Positions 1 to 11,146 of a stretch of DNA of 64,000 bases are shown here, in pieces. The DNA is from Dugong dugon (lineage: Eukaryota; Chordata; Mammalia; Sirenia; Dugongidae): positions 7,371,001 through 7,435,000 of the forward strand of contig CM057480.1 in assembly GCA_030035585.1 (NCBI GenBank). Reading direction: 5' to 3'. A program made the translations under genes and the position numbers. Position 1 is the first letter of the stretch, and every line of letters begins with the position of its first letter. The notes under the pieces were generated by a model, which was given only the letters and a program-made list of their open reading frames with translations, searched no databases and was not told the origin of the DNA.

Positions 1-260
1 CTCTTCCAAGTTGCTGTTGTCAGTTTGATCCCGTATAGATAGTATGTAGATAGTTCTTAAAAGAGCAATGCTCAAGGCAGACATTTTTTACTAGTTAAGC
101 TAAACTATTGTTGGGTTTTAAGAAGACTTCAGGGGATATTTTTGGTTTAAGGTTTAAAGATTATCTCAGGGCAGTAGTTTCAGGAGTTTATCTACCTCCA
201 TGGCTCCAGAAAGTCTGCAGTCCATGAGAATTTGAAATTCTCTTCTACAAAAGCAGAAGG
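1..260 (-). mobile_element. L1 3'-end fragment, antisense, cut by window edge
   Basis: Nearly colinear with 29388-29625, including GATCCCGTATAGATAGT and CCATGGCTCCAGAAAGTCT. The second copy continues into sequence that is the reverse complement of the L1 3'UTR at 58.1-58.4 kb, so this is read as an antisense, non-coding L1 3'-end piece. The left end lies outside the window. Confidence 0.6.
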
Positions 261-1290
261 ATTTTTATGGACATGGACACACAGGAACAAGGAAGCTATA
301 CTGGGCAAATTTCGAATTGGCAGGTGGGCGTTTCCTTTCCTTATTTGGGATTAAGGGAAAATTTTGAACTAGGTTAAACTGAGCAGCCAAGTCCTAATTG
401 GTTAGCTTAGATTTCTGTTTCCGGGAGAGTCAATTGATTGACTTGAATTTCAGCTCTTGAGAAGGTCAGGCATTTATAGGAAATAGAAACTAGCTGGGTT
501 TTGGTTTGCTAATACAGATGGCGCTTAGCATAAAAGACTCCATATTGGGCCTAGTATAATCAGGTTAACATATGTTAGCCAGATAATTACTTAAAGTGAA
601 GTAAGCTGTGGGATGTTAAATGGTAAGAAACAGAGAGCAGTAAATACCAGTTTAAAACAAAGCTGAATGTATCCCCTGGCCCATCATTGAGTCTGAGTTC
701 AGTGCATCTCACAGCATTAATGGAGCCGGCAACAAATCAGGCAGCCCGCTGAGCTCAGGTTTCTGAGCGGCTATGAGGAGGTGAGGAGGAGTGTAAGGCT
801 TTGTGAATGGCCACTTTCAGGTGTCACATCCCTGATTCTGGGAAGCCAGGATGCAAACAGTGGAGAAGGGTTGTGTAAGATTCAGTTGGACTCGGGGTAT
901 TCAGCAGACCCAACTATCTGAGAATGGTCAAAGTCTAACAAGGCTTTTTTTTTTAAAAAAAAAAAAAAACAACAGGGACAAAGTGCTTCCCTTACAGAAG
1001 TGTGGAGTAAGTAGTAAAGTAATTTTGTAGAAGGCTTAGAGAGCTCTCACATGGGGCATTTCTGAGTTAGGTAAAGCGTTAAAGGCGTTTGAAATAAAGG
1101 AGGAGGTCTCTGGCAGTGTGAGAGGGATATAGAGAGGGGAAGTATATCTCTTTGGGAGGGAACTTAATAGACTTTGTTGTTATCTAGGGCCCAGGGACAC
1201 CTCTTCACTTCTGAAAATCATCTCTGGGGGGTCTTGGTGCCCCTCCATGCAGGAATGAGGAACTTAGAAAGTTGATCACTATCCATAAAG
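261..1290. other. Unassigned, low-copy-looking stretch
   Basis: No repeat family, long ORF or splice-like exon was recognised. It contains a T/A homopolymer run near 945-970. Nothing supports a gene. Confidence 0.5.
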
Positions 1291-1292
1291 TA

Positions 1293-1498
1293 GGAACCCT
1301 GGTGGCACAATGGTTAAGTACTTGGCCGCTAACCAAAGAGTTGGTGGTTGGAACCCACTCAGTGGCTCCAGGGGAGAGAGATCTGGTGATCTCCTGCCTA
1401 AAAGATTGCAGCCTGGGAAACTCTATGGGGCAGTTCTACTCTGTCACACAGGGTTACTGTGAGTTGAAAATCAACTCAGTGACATCTAACAACAATCA
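1293..1498 (+). mobile_element. AfroSINE (tRNA-derived SINE), long form
   Basis: The tRNA-like head GGTGGCACAATGGTTAAG holds an A box and is followed by a degraded B box (GTTGGAACCCACT). The body and the tail GGGTTACTGTGAGTTG end in an AACAACAATC-type terminus. This is the long form, with the extra segment that includes AGATTGCAGCCTGGGAAA. Any ORF across it is incidental. Confidence 0.9.
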
Positions 1499-1779
1499 AA
1501 AGCATCCCCACCCAGGCCTTTTGGACAGGCTAATCCATTTAGACATTCTTTTGTTCTCTGTATGGTCTCCTATAGCTGCCCTTCTCTGCCTTGGGCCTTT
1601 GCCCTCTTCTTCCTTTATTGGCATTTTTCTCTCCCTAGTTATTCCCAGGTTTAATTCCCCTGCTATTAATGCAGCATCCACCTCTGTGGACATTTTTCCA
1701 GCTGTCCCATTCCTCTATTATTAGAGGGTCCAGATCCTTCACCTCCACTGCCTGTTAAAATTTAGTAAATTGAACAAAA
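1499..1779. other. Unassigned sequence
   Basis: Pyrimidine-rich, single-copy-looking sequence between a SINE and a decayed L1 piece. Open frames on both strands match nothing I recognise. Confidence 0.4.
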
Positions 1780-2160
1780 TATAGAACAGAGAAATGATGA
1801 CCATCCTTAACATATAAAGGACTCTTACAACTTGGCAGAGAGAAAACTGAATATCCCAGTAGAAGAATGAGCACGGGGCATAAAAAGATAATTTGCACTA
1901 GCAGAAACACAAATGACCGATAAACACATAAACATGTTCAGGATCAGAGGTGGTTCAAACACTGTAAGAGGAACAAACACTGAGATTCAATTTCTTCCCT
2001 AATAGTTGGCATAAAAATTAAAAGTATATGCTAATATGCAGCATTCATGAAGCTAGGGGGAAAGGGACTCTGTCATACTCTGCAGATGGGAATGTAAAAG
2101 TAGCATAACTTTCTAGACAGTAAATTGACTTTATTCTGCTTCTATGAAACATGTTATATG
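1780..2160 (+). mobile_element. Ancient L1 ORF2 3'-end relic
   Basis: A broken frame resembles the LINE-1 ORF2 C-terminus (an AERK..NIPVEE-like stretch followed by a TDKHINMF-like stretch), with many stops. The sense pattern 'gggaatgtaaaa.tagca' fits the same family. The remnant is old, so the subfamily is not assigned. Confidence 0.5.
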
Positions 2161-2229
2161 TGTACAAAGAGAAATAATGTTATACATATATAGTATACAT
2201 AAGTAAATAATAAAAATATTAAATATAAA

Positions 2230-3460
2230 ATTTTAACTTATCTATCTCTTATAGATTTTCTATAATGAATATATATCATTTCTATAACAAAAGAATAGCA
2301 ATAAAATATTTCCAAACCAACTGGGAATCAAGTGAGGCACACTTTGAGAGCAATGGTTTGCAAAGGGTGGAATGGAATAGGCTTTATATGTTCTCCATTC
2401 ACAAAGGATTTGCATTTGAACATCAGTCCCAGGCCTTAACACAAGGGAGAGAACAAACATATTATCTTCTTCCTGGTTTTACAACATACAGTATCACTAC
2501 TCCCAAAGGCCATAAGACAGAGTCATTATTCTCAAAGGGTGGTGGGAGCTTCTGATCTTGTCTAATGGAGGAGGGTAGATCAAGAGATTTCTGAGCAGGG
2601 GTCCTGCCTCTAACATTTCAAATCATGCTTTGTGTTCATTTGCCTTCAGAGAGAGCTGACTAAGGACGCTGAGCTGATGTTTTCCTTGTCAGCTGATTTC
2701 TGGAAGAGAAACCAGTCTTTGGGTGAATTTTCTGAGACAGGACCATGATTTGGAGGGAGAAGTCCCAAGGAGAGAGCTGTAAAGAGATAGAACAGCCCCC
2801 ACAGAACGGCAGGAAGTCTTAGCACAGAAAATCTCACAGAAGGGCCTATATTACCATTTGTCCGGGGCCCTACTGAAGGATCCCAGCCCTCCCTTGGTAG
2901 ACCAGATGCCTTAAGGTTTTTTCCTCAAATACTTAAATGCTATGATTCTATTTGCTGGTGTTGGCTTTCTAGATATTACCAACACAAACAACTAAAAAGA
3001 CAAAGCTAAGTCTATTGCTTACCACGTAAGAGACCACAACCTCCACAAAACTTTGACAGGGTCTTGAGGGTAAGGCAAGGTCAGAATTTATTGAGCATTG
3101 GGTGTTTGATTTCAAGTGGAATTTTCAATACAGGGGACCTGATTAGGATTGGATAAGAATCATGATACAACAGCCCAGGATTGGTGAGGATTTTGAGGCG
3201 AGGGATTCAAAGAATCTGAGGGCACAGGCTCTATATTGATGGTTTCCATCGAAGAACTGGTGGGTTGTCAGGAAGTTCCTGTCATGAATGTTCTAGAAAT
3301 CTAGATCACGCCTGGGCAGGAGTACTGAGGACTAGTAAAGCCGTGCTGAAGAGAACAGTGGAACACCAAAGTCATGTTAATGCAGATAGCAAAGTGAGGA
3401 GGGAGCAGGTAGTCTCAGTACCTAAGGTGTGTGTGGGGGGAGATGGTCTCGGTTCCTATA
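2230..3460. other. Unassigned, low-copy-looking stretch
   Basis: AT-rich at its left edge, then mixed composition. Open frames reach 96 codons (2265-2555) but lack recognisable motifs or exon signals. No repeat family was identified. Confidence 0.45.
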
Positions 3461-3464
3461 TTTA

Positions 3465-3762
3465 ATGTCTTGGAAGAAGTACAGCCAGAATGTTCCTTAG
3501 AAGGGAGGATGGCAGGACTTCATCTCATGTACTTTGGATATGTTATCAGGAGGAATCAGACTCTGGAGAAGGACACCATGCTTGGTAAAGCAGAGGGTGA
3601 GCAAAAAAGAGGAAGACCTCTAACGAGATGGATTGACACAGTAGCTGCCAACAATGGGCTTGAACATAGCAACGACTGTGAGGATGGTGCAGGACAGGGC
3701 AGTATGTTGTTCTGTTGTACATAGGGGCACTATGACTCGGTACCGACAACAGCCAGTTTGGA
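3465..3762 (+). mobile_element. RTE (AfroRTE/BovB-like) LINE, 3'-end fragment
   Basis: Shares long blocks with 33795-34090, 41265-41545 and 47640-47930, such as GAAGAAGTACAGCCAGA and GAGGATGGTGCAGGAC. The broken frame corresponds to the C-terminal part of the RTE polyprotein (a GHVIRR-like motif and a R-W-I-D-T motif). It ends in the tail (CACTATGACTCGG) that is shared with the AfroSINE. It is 5' truncated and retains no catalytic domain. Confidence 0.85.
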
Positions 3763-3769
3763 GAAGCAG

Positions 3770-4078
3770 GAACTCTAGGGTCTGACTGGAAGCTGTTTTA
3801 GGATATATGGCATGTCCTTAATGACTCTGTTTTTAGAACTGACTGACCCTGAAGCCCTGTACTTGGTCTGAGAAAACAACATGCAAGGAATTTACATTGA
3901 CCCTCAGGAGACTACCCTGCCTCATTCCACCTATATAATCTGATTTCACTATCTTCTCTTCTGAATGTCTTCCCAATACCTTCAGTTGACGCTGCCCAAT
4001 TCGAATGGTTCCTACTCACAATAAATGTATTCTGTTTCACTAATTTTTGGTGTTTCTCTGAGCATTTAGGTTTTTAAC
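3770..4078 (+). mobile_element. Possible LTR 3' half
   Basis: LTR-like order: a TATATAATC-like box near 3930, the poly(A) signal AATAAATG near 4020, then TTGGTGTTTCTCTGAGCA. No 5' boundary, target duplication or internal ERV sequence was seen, so the family is not assigned. Confidence 0.4.
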
Positions 4079-4666
4079 ACCCTGGACCTGATGATGCTTC
4101 CTTATGTTAAAGCCCAAAATTCCTAAGCTGTGAACCAAGAACCTGACCACTAAACTTCTACTGAGAAGCCTTCCTGATCTTCAACACGTTGCTCTAAACC
4201 TCTTGCTTCGCCATCCCGCACCAGCCATGGCCCAGGACCTTGGGGGAGTGGTTCACTCATTCCTAGGGCTAAAAATAGTCAGCAGCCACCTCTTGCCTGA
4301 GAAGTGGATTGGTATCACCCGTAACACCCTATAATGTTCTGCTCTTTTACTCCTGAAGCATGCCCAAGTTAATTCAGCAACTAGGAGACAGAGTTAAAAC
4401 TAGAAGTTATGCACGGTTGCAATTCAGATTTTATTACATCTCACTGCAAAGTTTTTGAAAGATTGTTGTTGTGCTCTTCAAAACCAGGGAATACATTAAA
4501 TATTTCTGGTACATAAACTGCTGTAAATTGAGGTTATCCAAGATACATGACTAATACCAGGATGTGTGCGCTAGCAGTATGTTCAAGATAAAAAATACTG
4601 GGAGAAGGAAGGCTTTCTATCTGAAAGGATTGATTATTTCAATCGATTATTTCTGAAGCAGCTTGT
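4079..4666. other. Unassigned sequence
   Basis: No recognisable repeat, gene or RNA. Ends at the target-site duplication of the next SINE. Confidence 0.4.
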
Positions 4667-4848
4667 AAAAAGAGAATAAAAGCCCGTTGCCGTCGAGTTG
4701 ATTCCAACTATAGTGACCCTATAAGACAGAGTAGAGCTGTCCCATAGGGTTTCCAAGGAGGCAGCTGGCAGACTCGAACTGCTGACCTTTTGGTTAGCAG
4801 CCATAGCTCTTAACCACTGCACCACCAGGACACCACAAAAAGAGAATA
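4667..4848 (-). mobile_element. AfroSINE, short form, with 12-bp target duplication
   Basis: Antisense short-form SINE at 4679-4836, flanked by perfect direct repeats AAAAAGAGAATA (4667-4678 and 4837-4848). The tRNA-like head is at the right end. The perfect duplication marks an intact retroposition boundary and suggests a younger copy than its neighbours. Confidence 0.95.
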
Positions 4849-4859
4849 GATGGCCTTTA

Positions 4860-5264
4860 TTTTTAAATTTCAAATATTTGTGAAACATGTTGAGGGATCA
4901 AAGCAGGAGATTAAAGATTTGAGAACTGACAAATGCTACTGTCCTGTCTGTCTGGAAGTCCATAGTACATCGAAAGTCCTCTGCTGGAAGCAAAGTATGT
5001 AAGTGATAATGCCAGGCTGTTGGCTACATTAGCACTAATCCAGAGACATGAGGTCCACACTTCTGGCCTTTGCTCTCCCCTTTTGAGCTCTGTGTCTTTG
5101 GACAAGTTTCCATATCTGCACTCAGTTTTTGTCTAGATCTATGTGAATTAATTTTCTAAATCTTAAAAACGATTTATATTATACAAACATCACTTATCGT
5201 GACTGAAAGTGCAACTAAAATTCCGTTGGGAGATTACTACCAGATAAGAACACTCCCAAGATTA
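4860..5264. other. Unassigned sequence
   Basis: No gene or repeat family recognised. ORFs here are short and unsupported. Confidence 0.4.
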
Positions 5265-5793
5265 CAGAATGTCTTAGTCATCTAGTGCGACTAGAACAGA
5301 AACACCACAAGTGGATGGCTTTAACAAACAGAAGTTTATTCTCTCTCAGTTTAGGTAGCGAGAACTCTAAATTCAGGGTGCCAGCTCCAGGGGAAGGCTT
5401 TCTCTGTCGGTTCTAGGGGAAGGGCATTGTCATTAATCTTCCCTGGTCTAGGAGCTTCTTAGCACATGGACCCCAGGTCCAGTCGATGCGCTCTCTCCTT
5501 GCTCTTCTGTCTTGGTGGCATGAGTTCCCTCTCCTCTCTTGCTCACTTCTCTCTTTTATATCTCAAAAGACATTGACTCAAGATACAACCTGATCCTATA
5601 GATTGAGTCCTGCCTCATTAACATAACTGCCTTCTAATCCAGCCTCATTAATATCACAGAGGTTAGGATTTATAACACGTGGGATAATCACATCAGATCA
5701 TAAAATGGTGGACAACCACTCAATATGGGGAATCATGACTTAGCCAGGTTAACATACGTTTTGATGGGACACAATTCAATCCATAACACAGAG
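5265..5793 (-). mobile_element. Solo LTR, MaLR/ERVL type (MLT1A-like)
   Basis: The LTR at 5270-5788 is antisense, starting TGTTATGGATTGAATTGTGT and ending CTAAGACA on its own strand. Homologues lie at 31047-31570, 63224-63726 and in the split copy at 50.4/58.9 kb. It is flanked by CAGAA and CAGAG, a near-match 5-bp target duplication, as expected for ERVL/MaLR. A shared block with TCTCAAAAGA marks the TATA/U3 region. No internal retroviral sequence is present. Confidence 0.8.
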
Positions 5794-5961
5794 CCATGTA
5801 AAAAAGAAACTATTCACCACAGGTGAGGGCTGCTAAATGGTTAGTAGAAATCATTAACACTAAAGGGTTTAATTCTCCCAAGCTGGTCTTTCATTTGTCT
5901 GTTGAGAAAAGCACTGATCATTGAGCAGTGGTTTTTATGAAAGTTCTGAATTGACAATTGC

Positions 5962-6170
5962 TCTGTTGTTGTTAGCTGCCGTTGAGTTGGCCCCTGACTC
6001 ATGGTGACCCCATGTGTAACAGAGTAGAACTGCTCCATAAGATTTTCTTGGCTGCAATCTTTATGAAAGCAGATCACCAGGTCTTTCTTCCATGGAGCCC
6101 CTGGGTGGGTTTGAACTGCTAACTGTTAGGTTAGCAGCCAATTGTAAGCCACTTGCACCACCCAGTCTCC
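5962..6170 (-). mobile_element. AfroSINE, older long form
   Basis: Antisense copy with the GTTGTTGTTAGCTGCCGTTGAG terminus split by mutations and the head TGGTGCAAGTGG region at the right. It carries a CTGGGTGGT-type head found also at 28418 and 49048, a visibly older subfamily than the short form. Confidence 0.85.
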
Positions 6171-6187
6171 TAACAGTAATCCAAGTC

Positions 6188-6330
6188 TACATTAAATCTT
6201 TCGTTTGACAAATGGGGAAATTGAGGCCCAGGGAGACTAAGTGACTCAACTAAGAGCACACAGCAAGTTAGTGTCAGGGCTGGGTCTACAACCCAGGTCT
6301 CCCAACTAGGCTGATGTTCTTTCTGTATAG
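6188..6330 (-). mobile_element. MIR SINE, antisense
   Basis: Diagnostic MIR core in reverse: ACAAATGGGGAAATTGAGGC, then CACACAGCAAGTTAG, then AACCCAGGTCTCC. MIR is an ancient mammal-wide tRNA-derived SINE, so this copy predates the afrotherian-specific repeats around it. Confidence 0.9.
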
Positions 6331-6339
6331 CTCATTGAG

Positions 6340-6840
6340 TCTTTGTTTGCATTGCCTCCCCCCATGTTTCCAAGTGGGTATCAAGAGCACCCTAGATTTC
6401 TGCTTTGGTTTCCCTTAGGTCATAAATTTCCTCAGAGTCACTCCTGTTCCTTTTTCTTTCTCTTCTGATTCCATTCTTGACCTTCCAAACTGGCACCCAG
6501 CTAGGCATGTATTAGGCACACAGTATTAATGCTGCCTTCTCTTCCTCCGTGTTCTCTTCTGTATTCTAACTAGAAATCATCAAACCTTTTTCCCCAAAAA
6601 AATATAAGCCACCTACCCACACTCTACGTAGGCTAAGTAGCTCTCTAAATTGTTAGATCCAACAACCTGTGCAAGATCTACACCTTCTCTAGGTATGGAG
6701 TGGCTAAATTTCCCAAGTAAAGGGACAGGGCCTTAAGTGAAAAGGTTTTAGGCTGTAGAGGACCTCAAGGTTTTCACCAAGGACTTTACCTTGGATGTTG
6801 TCTACTAAGTACCTGATTACGGTAGGTATGTAACTTTAAT
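6340..6840. other. Unassigned sequence
   Basis: No gene, RNA or repeat identified between the MIR and an antisense L1 end. Confidence 0.4.
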
Positions 6841-7365
6841 TTTTTTATTTTATTTTATTGTTCTTTAGATGAAAGTTTATAGTGCAAATTAGTTTCTCAT
6901 TCAAAATTTTATACACAAATTGTTTTGTAACATTGTTTGCAATTTCCTCAATGTGCCAGCATTCGCCCCCTTTCTCTTTCCACCCTGGATTCTCTGTGTC
7001 CATTCATCCAACTTTCCTGTCCCTTCCTGCCTTCTCATCTTGCTTTAGAGCCAGAGTTGCCTATTTGGCCTCATATACTTGATTGAACTAAGAAGCACGT
7101 TCCTCACATGTGTTACTACTTGTTTTATAGACCTGTCTAATCTTTGACTGAAAGATGGACTTTGGGAGTGGCTTCAGTTCTGAGTTAGCAGGGTGTCCTG
7201 GGGCCATAGTCTCAGAGGTTCCTCCAGTCTCTGTCAGAACAGTAAGCATGGTCTCTTTTTTTTTTTTTTTTGTGAATTTGAATTTCGTTCTACATTTTTC
7301 TATCACTCTACCGGGGACCCTCTGCTGTGATCCCTGTCAGAGCAGTCAGTGGTTGTAACTTTAAT
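6841..7365 (-). mobile_element. L1 3'UTR fragment, antisense
   Basis: The reverse complement resembles the L1 3'UTR near 58.2-58.4 kb (TGATCCCTGTCAGAGCAGTCA here against TGACTGCTCTGACCAGGATCA there). A sister copy at 9145-9965 shares GAACTAAGAAGC and GTGTCCTG-type blocks. It includes a poly-T run at 7256-7271. Non-coding. Confidence 0.8.
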
Positions 7366-7414
7366 TTTACTGTGGCTAACCAAAGAAGCATTGGTTCATC
7401 CAATCACTCATTTA

Positions 7415-8045
7415 TAATTTCAGTTGTACAATAAATATTTATTGAGCTCCTACTATAGTGCCAGACCTGGGACTATGTAATGGAGATATAGTGGTGCATC
7501 CTCGCACCCATAGAATTCGTAGTTTATCTGGAAAACATATTAAACAAATAATTACAAGAAGGTGTGGTAAGTGTTCCAAAAGGGGTCATATGGGATGATG
7601 AGGGGACCCAGAGCAGGAAGACCTAACTCAGTCTAGGTCTCAATGAAGTCAATAAAATCCTTCTTGAGGAAGTGCCTAAGGATGAACAGGAGTTGGTGAG
7701 ATGAAAAGGAGGGAAAAGTGATGTGTGAGGTCTGAAGGGGAGACAATGTGGGCCTCATTTGAGGGAATGAAGGAAGTTCTGGGTGTTTGAAGGATAAAGT
7801 GGGAGCAGAAGAATGTGCAGAGGCAAGCAGGGATCAGATTGCAGAGGGCCTTGTATTTCATGCCAAGATGTTTGTGTTTTGTCCCAAGTACAGGGGAAGA
7901 CATTGAAGTGTTTTTAAAGCTGGGGAAAGACATGGTAAAGTTTGTCATTTTGAACATTAATTCAGTGTGTATTTGAAGGGCATGATTGGAGGGGAACAAG
8001 ACAAGAAGTAGGGATATCATCACTGAGGGAAAGAGACAGGTGATA
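7415..8045 (+). mobile_element. Ancient mammal-wide interspersed repeat (family not fixed)
   Basis: Contains the familiar block CAATAAATATTTATTGAGC, then AGAGGGCCTTGTATTTCATG, in the order seen in a common ancient mammalian repeat with 'cctactatgtgccag' and 'gggccttgtaggcc' segments. It is heavily diverged. I cannot name the family without a consensus search. Confidence 0.45.
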
Positions 8046-8049
8046 ATGA

Positions 8050-8868
8050 TCTAGCCTGGGGTAGAAGTAGAAAACAGTGGATATGTATGAAAGGTAAAAT
8101 CAGCAGTTCGTTGTGTATGTGGGGCTAAGCAGGTAGGGAAGAGGGAGAAGCTGAGACTCATGGTGTCTGGCTTGGACATCTGAGGGGTGGTGAGATGGGA
8201 CGCTGTCCACAGGGTGTGGACTTTATCCTCTTGCCTGGCTCCCTTCATGGTCCCAAGATGGATGCTTTTTGGATTCCTTTTCCTGTGACCCTTCTGTTCA
8301 TATATTTTACCCATCTTTCTACAGGGTTGTTTTTTGTTTGTTTTCTTAAAATTTAACTCTTTAAGCTATTTCATTATTGACTTCATCTTTCCAGTATTCA
8401 TTCCTGGGCTATTCTGGGTCATTTTCTTGTTACTTAGTGACATCTGTTATTCCTTAAACTCGGTGGCCATTTTAATTTTATCTGTTAATTTTCTCTTTAA
8501 TCTGTTCCAGCTATTTTAAAAATGTCCATAACTTACTGCCACTCTAAGTTTCACCTTTTTTTCAGAAATGTCTTTCTTTCATGTCACTGAGCTATGCTCT
8601 TGTACAGTTTTTAAAGGAGCCGAGCAAAGTCTACCCATGTGAACAGGTAATCACGTTACCTGAACCTGGAACTATATGCCTAGAGTTTAATATTATAATC
8701 AAATAGCCCCACAAAGTTAATTTGATATATATTTGCTACTGGTTCAGAATCAGTTAAAATATATAGCAGCAGTTAGGACACATAGCAGGCCATACATTTT
8801 CTATAGTCTAAATACATTTTTTGTTGTGTTTCTTCTCAATTTGTAGTTCTCTATAATCATGTTTAATG
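8050..8868. other. Unassigned sequence
   Basis: T-rich, low-complexity in places (8325-8520). No repeat family or coding signal recognised. Confidence 0.4.
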
Positions 8869-8869
8869 C

Positions 8870-9062
8870 CAATTTTTTTCTCAACATTTTATTATGAAAA
8901 TTTTTGAACACACAGAAAAGAATTGAATGGTGAACACCCATGTACTCACCTACTAGATCCCACAATCGACAACACGCTGCCAAAGTTGCTGTATCACATG
9001 TCTATCCGTTTAGCCATCCGTCCACCTGTCTTATTTCAAAGTAAGTTGCAGACGTCAGGAGA
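8870..9062 (-). mobile_element. Ancient L1 3'-end fragment, antisense
   Basis: TTTATTATGAAAATTTTTGAACA followed by CACCTACTAGATCC and TTTCAAAGTAAGTTGCAGAC is the antisense 3' end common to old L1 families. The first run is quoted only in part; positions 8886-8910 hold it. Confidence 0.65.
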
Positions 9063-9365
9063 GCTCTTCCCTAAATACTTATAGTGCATATCGTTAACTA
9101 GAATGCAAAATTTGTTTATGGTTCTTATTTTCTTTCTTTCTTTTTTTTTATTATGCTTTTGGTGAAAGCTTACAGAGCAAATTAGTTTCGCTCTCCCCTT
9201 CTCCACCACAGTTTCCCCGTGTCCGCTGGCCCGGTTTTCCTGTCCCTTCCTGCCTTCTTGTCTTTGCTTTTGGGCAGGTGTTGCCCGTTTGGTCTTGTAC
9301 ACACAACTGAACTAAGAAGCCCGTTCCTTACATGTGGTGTTGTTTGTTTTGTACACTTGTCTAAT

Positions 9366-9702
9366 CTGGTGGCACAATGGTTAAGAGTTCAGCCACTAAC
9401 CAGAAAGGTGAGCAGTTTGAATCCACCAGCCGCTCCTTGGAAACCCTATACCAGAACCAAACTCATTGCCAACAAGTTAACTCCGACTCATGGTGACCGT
9501 ATAGGATGAAGTAGGACTAGAAGTGCCCCATAGGACTTCCAGGGAGCAGCTGGTGGATTCGAACTGCTGACCTTTTGGTTAACAGCCTAGCTCTTAACCA
9601 CTGCACCACCAGGGCCCCTGGAAACCTAATGGGGCAGTTCCCCTCTGTCCTTTAGGGTCGCTATGAGTTGGAATTGACTTGATGGCAACTGGGTTTTTTT
9701 TT
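9366..9702 (+). mobile_element. AfroSINE, short form, split by another SINE
   Basis: Head and body at 9366-9450 and the 3' half at 9618-9702 are one plus-strand SINE. The two halves join at TGGAAACC, where the antisense SINE 9451-9617 is inserted. It ends in a T/A-rich tail. Its 5' terminus lacks the first few head bases. Confidence 0.85.
9451..9617 (-). mobile_element. AfroSINE, short form, nested in a SINE
   Basis: Complete antisense copy flanked by imperfect repeats of the host (TGGAAACCCTATA on the left, TGGAAACCTAATG on the right), consistent with a target duplication. It shows that this family kept inserting after the host copy was fixed. Confidence 0.85.
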
Positions 9703-9715
9703 TAACCTTTGGTTG

Positions 9716-9876
9716 GACCCCTGGTGGCACAGTGGTTAAAAGCTAGGCTGTTAACCAAAAGGTCAGCAGTTCAAATCCACCGGCCGCTCCTTGGGAACCC
9801 TGTGGGGCAGTTCTACTCTGTCCTATAGGGTCGCTATGAGTCAAACTCCACGGCAATGGGTTTGGTTTTTGGGTTT
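9716..9876 (+). mobile_element. AfroSINE, short form
   Basis: Near-consensus copy with A box (TGGCACAGTGG), B box (CAGTTCAAATCCACC) and tail GGTCGCTATGAGTCAAA. Flanked by AACCTTTGGTTG (left) and AACCTTTGGCTG (right), a likely 12-bp target duplication with one mismatch. Confidence 0.9.
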
Positions 9877-9954
9877 CAACCTTTGGCTGAAGAGTGAACT
9901 TGAGGAGTGGGCTTCAGTTCTGAATTAAAAGGGTGTTCGAAGGTACAGTTGTTT

Positions 9955-10065
9955 TTTGAAGTCAAATTTATATGCCGTGAAATGCACAGATTTTAAGAGT
10001 ACTATTAGATGAATTTTAAAGATCAATGGTTTTCACTTCCTGATGACACCATGAATTATTCTTTG
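9955..10065 (-). mobile_element. Ancient L1 3'-end scrap, antisense
   Basis: ATGCCGTGAAATGCACAGAT followed by TTTTAAGAGTAC resembles the antisense end of old L1 elements. It is short, so confidence is limited. Confidence 0.4.
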
Positions 10066-10243
10066 AATTATCCTTATCACCTCCCCACACAAGTCCATGG
10101 GGTAAACGACCAGGGCATTCTTGCCCCAGCCCCTTTCCTTGCTCAGGTTACCCTTCCTCAGGCTCCACAGCTAAATTCCTGTCCATTAAAACAAAAATCA
10201 TGTTAAACCCGTAATGGAAATTGATTGAAGTTTATTTAATATA

Positions 10244-10449
10244 AAACCAAAAACGAAACCCATTGCAGTCAAGTCGATTCTGACTCATAGCGACCCTGTA
10301 GGAACAGAGTAGAACTGCCCCACAAGGTTTCCAAGGCTGTAATCTTTACAGAAGCAGACTACCACGTCTTTCTCCCATGGAACGGCTGGTGGGTTTGAAC
10401 CACTGACTTTTTGGTTAGCAGCCGAGTGCTTAACCACTGTACTACCAGA
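10244..10449 (-). mobile_element. AfroSINE, long form
   Basis: Antisense long form with the TGTAATCTTTACAGAAGCAG segment that distinguishes it from the short form. The B box in reverse is GGGTTTGAACCAC. First of three antisense copies in 1.1 kb. Confidence 0.92.
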
Positions 10450-10491
10450 TTTGCAAATCCAGGTAACATTTCGACTAAAACAAACACACAC

Positions 10492-10645
10492 AAAAATCGT
10501 TGCCGTCGAGTTGATTCCAACTCAAAGCGACCCTATAGGACAGAGTAGAGCTGCCCCACAGGGTTTCCACGGAGCAGCTGGTGAATTCAGACCGCTGACT
10601 TTTTGATTAGCAGCTGAGCTCTTAAACAGTGTGCCACCATAGCTC
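10492..10645 (-). mobile_element. AfroSINE, short form
   Basis: Antisense short copy. The B-box region is degraded (ATTCAGACCGC). It is separated from the preceding copy by about 40 bp containing an ACACAC run. Confidence 0.9.
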
Positions 10646-10649
10646 CATA

Positions 10650-11140
10650 TAATAACAATTTACCCTAAAACACAGCTTCTATCCTGACCTGGGAGTTTCT
10701 GTTTCTTAAAACTGACTGCACATAGATAATCCTTCAGAACAGCCCAATGCCTAAGGCAAACCGGTTTGACTAAACTCTTACTAGGCTATTGTTTGACTCA
10801 AATGTGACTTTAGGATATCAGTTTTCTCAAGGCTCACGTGTCAAAAGAAGATCTCAGGGCAATGGCCTGGGTGGGTCACCTCAACTCCAGTGACCCTAAA
10901 AATCTGGATTCCACAATCATTAAAACTGTTTCTCATGTCTCAGCTGTGGACTCCCACTTCCTGATCCCCTCCTGGGCTTGTCCCCACCTGAGGTGGCAGA
11001 TACTGTAGTGCAGGTATTACTAATCCCAGGGGGCAATGGACTGATCCGTAGGCAGCGGGGTGGGGGATCAAGAGGGGAGAAAAGAGCAAGACTACAGTAA
11101 CTGTGTCCAGTGGAGAAGACAGTGTATAATGTAAGGGTTG
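10650..11140. other. Unassigned sequence between SINEs
   Basis: No repeat family or gene recognised. Confidence 0.4.
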
Positions 11141-11146
11141 ATTCCA

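Larger units (their letters stand above)
9145..9965 (-). mobile_element. L1 3'UTR fragment, antisense, host of a SINE cluster
   Basis: Parallels 6860-7200 block by block (GGTGAAAGCTTACAGAGCAA, TGTCCCTTCCTGCCTTCT, GAACTAAGAAGC, CTTGTCTAATC). After CTTGTCTAATC at about 9365 it is interrupted by three SINEs. It resumes at about 9880 with CTTTGGCTGAAGAGTGAAC and TTCAGTTCTGA. The colinearity with the uninterrupted sister copy locates the insertions exactly. Confidence 0.8.

Noticed and set aside
2265-2555. Possible coding exon of 96 codons
   Set aside because: No recognised domain, no convincing splice sites, and an opposing ORF overlaps it. Left as unassigned.
7676-8023. 115-codon minus ORF
   Set aside because: It falls within an ancient interspersed repeat and has low-complexity composition.
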